A stretch of 64,000 bases of DNA, taken from assembly GCF_013137895.1 (NCBI RefSeq), contig NZ_CP053538.1:2045501-2109500 (forward strand), read 5' to 3'. This document shows positions 62,351 through 64,000 of this stretch, piece by piece. This DNA is from Hymenobacter taeanensis. GTDB taxonomy: Bacteria; Bacteroidota; Bacteroidia; Cytophagales; Hymenobacteraceae. The notes under the pieces were generated by a model, which searched no databases, was not told the DNA's origin, and saw only the letters and a list, made by a program, of their open reading frames with translations. A program made the position numbers and the translations under genes. Numbering within the stretch: position 1 is the stretch's first letter; each line of letters begins with the position of its first letter.

Positions 62351-62701
62351 TTAGCTTAGGCTAGGCGGGCCGCGTAGGCCAGTAGTTGGGGTGAAAGCGG
62401 CCACGCCCGCGGGCAGCGTACTTGCTGCTGCTACTGAAGAGTAGCTGGAAAGCTCAACCGGCAGGACCAGCGGCTCTGGGGTTTGGAAAGCTTCCTTGAA
62501 AAACTGATCAACATCACAGTGCTGGTGCTTGGCCGAAAGCAGCGCTTTGCCCTTAGGCCACTTCACCGATTGCGTAGGCTCCTCGGTGGTGTGCTCGTGG
62601 GTGTGCAAAGCCAGTACCCACGCATCAGGCAGCAGCACCCGCGCAAAGCACAGGAGCAGCACAAGAGCCAGACGAGACCGAAGGGTACGCATTTGCAACA
62701 T
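62351..62701 (-). CDS. Small exported protein with HQHCD motif, upstream of TonB receptors
   Basis: The product has about 116 residues from the ATG at 62701 (MLQMRTLRSRLALVLLLCFA), a hydrophobic signal; an ATG at 62692 is also possible. The open frame from 62758 lies upstream of a good -7 box, so that longer start is rejected. The mature part has His-rich patches (LALHTHEHTTEE and SAKHQHCDVDQFFKEAF), recalling a class of small Bacteroidota proteins found before heavy-metal TonB receptors. It could bind a metal ion. It heads the minus-strand metal block. Confidence 0.65.
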   Translation of the reverse strand: MLQMRTLRSRLALVLLLCFARVLLPDAWVLALHTHEHTTEEPTQSVKWPKGKALLSAKHQHCDVDQFFKEAFQTPEPLVLPVELSSYSSVAAASTLPAGVAAFTPTTGLRGPPSLS

Positions 62702-62717
62702 TGTATCAGCTGAGCGA

Positions 62718-62725
62718 CAAATGTA
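62718..62725 (-). promoter_or_regulatory. -7 box of the HQHCD protein gene with flanking palindrome
   Basis: On the minus strand 62725-62718 reads TACATTTG, an exact TAnnTTTG match 16 nt before the ATG at 62701. It sits inside ACAAAT-N12-ATTTGT (62717-62740), an inverted repeat that could bind a metal-responsive regulator. Confidence 0.45.
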
Positions 62726-62861
62726 GGAGGAAATATTTGTGAACCTACTGTTCAGCATTAAAAAGCATCAGCTGATTCACGAAAGCATAACCCCCTGACA
62801 ACCTGCAGACAATATAGCTGTCAGACCTTTGTGCTGTTCCTCGTCAGTAAATAGAGCCACT

Positions 62862-62963
62862 ATGAAAACCATCACAGCTGATTTGTTGCGTCGCTTAGCC
62901 GCCATGTTGCGCCCTTCCTCAAAATCATCCGACCCAGATCATGCCGAGGTGCTATTTGTATGA
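62862..62963 (+). CDS. Tiny ORF, doubtful
   Basis: A 33-residue frame, MKTITADLLRRLAAMLRPSS..., ending in TGA at 62961. Basic and helical at the start, then polar. No family. Its stop overlaps the start of the next small frame (ATGA), a pattern typical of coupled genes, but length is too short to be sure. Confidence 0.3.
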   Translation: MKTITADLLRRLAAMLRPSSKSSDPDHAEVLFV

Positions 62964-63163
62964 GTGGCACTACGCGAAAATCGTTCTTATATCGCCCAGC
63001 AAACTTCAGCTACCGCCTGACGAATAGGACTGCAACCAACCCTGCTGTTCACGAAACCCAAGCTGTATCTGTTAAGGGTAGCGTTTCCGCTGTACTACCT
63101 ATTGCAAACAGGCCACTGCGCCCAGTAAAGCAAGCAGCAATCTTGCTTAGGTCTTGGTACTGA
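62960..63163 (+). CDS. Small ORF, doubtful
   Basis: A 67-residue frame starting in the ATGA overlap with the previous ORF. MSGTTRKSFLYRPANFSYRL is basic and Ser/Thr-rich; no signal peptide, membrane segment or motif. Supported only by the coupling and by the absence of anything else in this 590-bp gap. Confidence 0.3.
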   Translation: MSGTTRKSFLYRPANFSYRLTNRTATNPAVHETQAVSVKGSVSAVLPIANRPLRPVKQAAILLRSWY

Positions 63164-63216
63164 GCGAAGATGTGTGAATATTACATGAGTGTTTGGAAGA
63201 TTGATAGATAATTGAA

Positions 63217-63246
63217 TTGATCTAATAAATCAATATTGTAGTTTTG
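63217..63246 (+). promoter_or_regulatory. Bacteroidota housekeeping promoter
   Basis: TTG (63217-63219), 19 nt, then TAGTTTTG (63239-63246): an exact match to the -33 TTG / -7 TAnnTTTG arrangement. The ATG at 63293 lies 46 nt further on. Confidence 0.6.
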
Positions 63247-63292
63247 TCACTATACTGAGCCGATTAGTCGGTCTACTTAGTGGTCAAATGCT

Positions 63293-63790
63293 ATGATGTG
63301 CGTAGTTAATTCCTTGTTTGTGCAGATTTTTCCACAGTATCGCTTGTTGCGGTGTGAATGGCGAGGTGCACTAAATTTTGCAGATTTTAGCCAAGCATTG
63401 GAACAGCTTCTGGTAATATCTCGAGATAATCAAATTACACATTGGTTGGTTGATAGTAGTACTATGCCTCTACTGGGTCTGGCTGAACAAGCCTGGCTCA
63501 GCGACGTGTGGCTGGAGCAGTTCTTGGTTATGGGCGTAGAGCAGTTGGCGCTCATTCAACCTCTTAGTCTCCACAACCAGCTCGTAATAGAGAATATCCT
63601 GAGTGAAGGGCAACGCTATGCCAAGATCAAGTTTCAGTTTTTTTCTGATTCCTCAGCGGCGCTTGATTGGCTGACCCGCTCTACTACACATCTGGTTGAG
63701 AGTTTAGAATATGAGTGGCAAGCGGCCTTGCCTCCTGCACAGCGCATTTACCGTAATGCTATGCGCGAGCTGTGGGAGGTAGGCCACTAG
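63293..63790 (+). CDS. Uncharacterised cytoplasmic protein (STAS/SpoIIAA-like)
   Basis: The product has 165 residues (MMCVVNSLFVQIFPQYRLLR); a second ATG one codon later is also possible. Its alternating strands and helices (WRGALNFADFSQALEQLLVI; ITHWLVDSSTMPLLGLAEQA; QLVIENILSEGQRYAKIKFQ; SSAALDWLTRSTTHLVESLE) resemble the STAS-like SpoIIAA fold found in many Bacteroidota single-domain proteins. No membrane segment. Possible regulator; unproven. The promoter at 63217 supports expression as a single gene. Confidence 0.65.
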   Translation: MMCVVNSLFVQIFPQYRLLRCEWRGALNFADFSQALEQLLVISRDNQITHWLVDSSTMPLLGLAEQAWLSDVWLEQFLVMGVEQLALIQPLSLHNQLVIENILSEGQRYAKIKFQFFSDSSAALDWLTRSTTHLVESLEYEWQAALPPAQRIYRNAMRELWEVGH

Positions 63791-63969
63791 GCCACGGCCC
63801 TGGCAAACGATGGCGGAAAGAGCACAATACGGAAAGAAAAGCGCTGTCAAACTGGCAGCCGCAGTGGAAATGGAATATGGTTTGAAGCCGGAGCTTTTGC
63901 TTGCTGGTATGTTTACCGGCTGGCATTTCGTCTGCATTCCTGTTTTTAACTCCTCTTTTCCAACGCACT

Positions 63970-64000
63970 ATGCAAGAGAAAGGCAGCATCTCGATTCATA
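63970..64000 (+). CDS. htpG: Molecular chaperone HtpG (Hsp90), 5' end only
   Basis: The last 31 bases open a reading frame, MQEKGSISIH, identical in type to the conserved N-terminus of Bacteroidota HtpG. The rest is outside the window. ATP-dependent cytosolic chaperone of the Hsp90 family. Identified from ten residues only, but the pattern is distinctive. Confidence 0.7.
   Translation, partial: MQEKGSISIH

Noticed and set aside
63810..64000. A + strand frame starting at 63810 and running off the end
   Set aside because: It overlaps the clear htpG start in another frame and shows no recognisable domain; most likely a chance frame.

Overview
The window reads as a piece of chromosome from a Hymenobacter-like bacterium (Bacteroidota, Cytophagales). 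The evidence is moderately high GC, a gliding/T9SS-type C-terminal sorting domain on a secreted protease, many SusC-like TonB-dependent receptors and lipoproteins, a YpdA bacillithiol-disulfide reductase, TAnnTTTG-type -7 promoter boxes, and an unusual abundance of the heptamer CTAGGCC. No rRNA, tRNA, prophage, insertion sequence or CRISPR array was seen. The last 31 bases are the start of htpG.

Layout. 0.2-9.4 kb: a secreted zinc metalloprotease, FabH, envelope proteins (a small outer-membrane-type protein and a DUF2807 protein), an M13 metallopeptidase, ArfB ribosome rescue and a GT14 glycosyltransferase. 9.9-23 kb: MgtE, a cyanophycinase-like S51 peptidase, a FadL porin with an SGNH esterase, YpdA, DoxX, DNA polymerase I, a DEDDh exonuclease and three uncharacterised proteins. 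23.5-33.6 kb: a MacAB-like export operon (adaptor, ATPase, two large permeases) divergent from a sigma-54 response regulator and histidine kinase, with two tandem 17-bp palindromic sites between them that look like the regulator's enhancer. 33.7-36.9 kb: a lemA-TPM-TPM operon and a sugar-phosphate nucleotidyltransferase.

37.1-49.1 kb is the most unusual part. Nine co-directional genes encode a vWA-like lipoprotein, a three-helix membrane protein, a tubulin/FtsZ-like GTPase, an 1155-residue protein with a C-terminal Hsp70/actin-like ATPase, a small lipoprotein, a signal-anchored proline/alanine-rich membrane protein, a MotA/TolQ/ZorA-like channel protein, a tiny membrane protein and a MotB/OmpA-like partner. 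The combination of a tubulin-like and an actin-like nucleotide switch with an ion-driven stator pair suggests an envelope-spanning, energised machine. I cannot match it to a named system. The gaps inside this cluster are filled with two families of long palindromic repeats.

49.2-64 kb: a prolyl oligopeptidase, a GNAT acetyltransferase, small conserved proteins, an MFS transporter, and a metal-handling block (CDF efflux pump, two paralogous TonB receptors, a lipoprotein and a small His-rich protein). After these come two tiny doubtful ORFs, an uncharacterised 165-residue protein and htpG.

Long inverted repeats recur in gaps at 36.9, 40.9, 46.5, 52.4 and 56.4 kb. Many intrinsic terminators are perfect hairpins placed between convergent genes.
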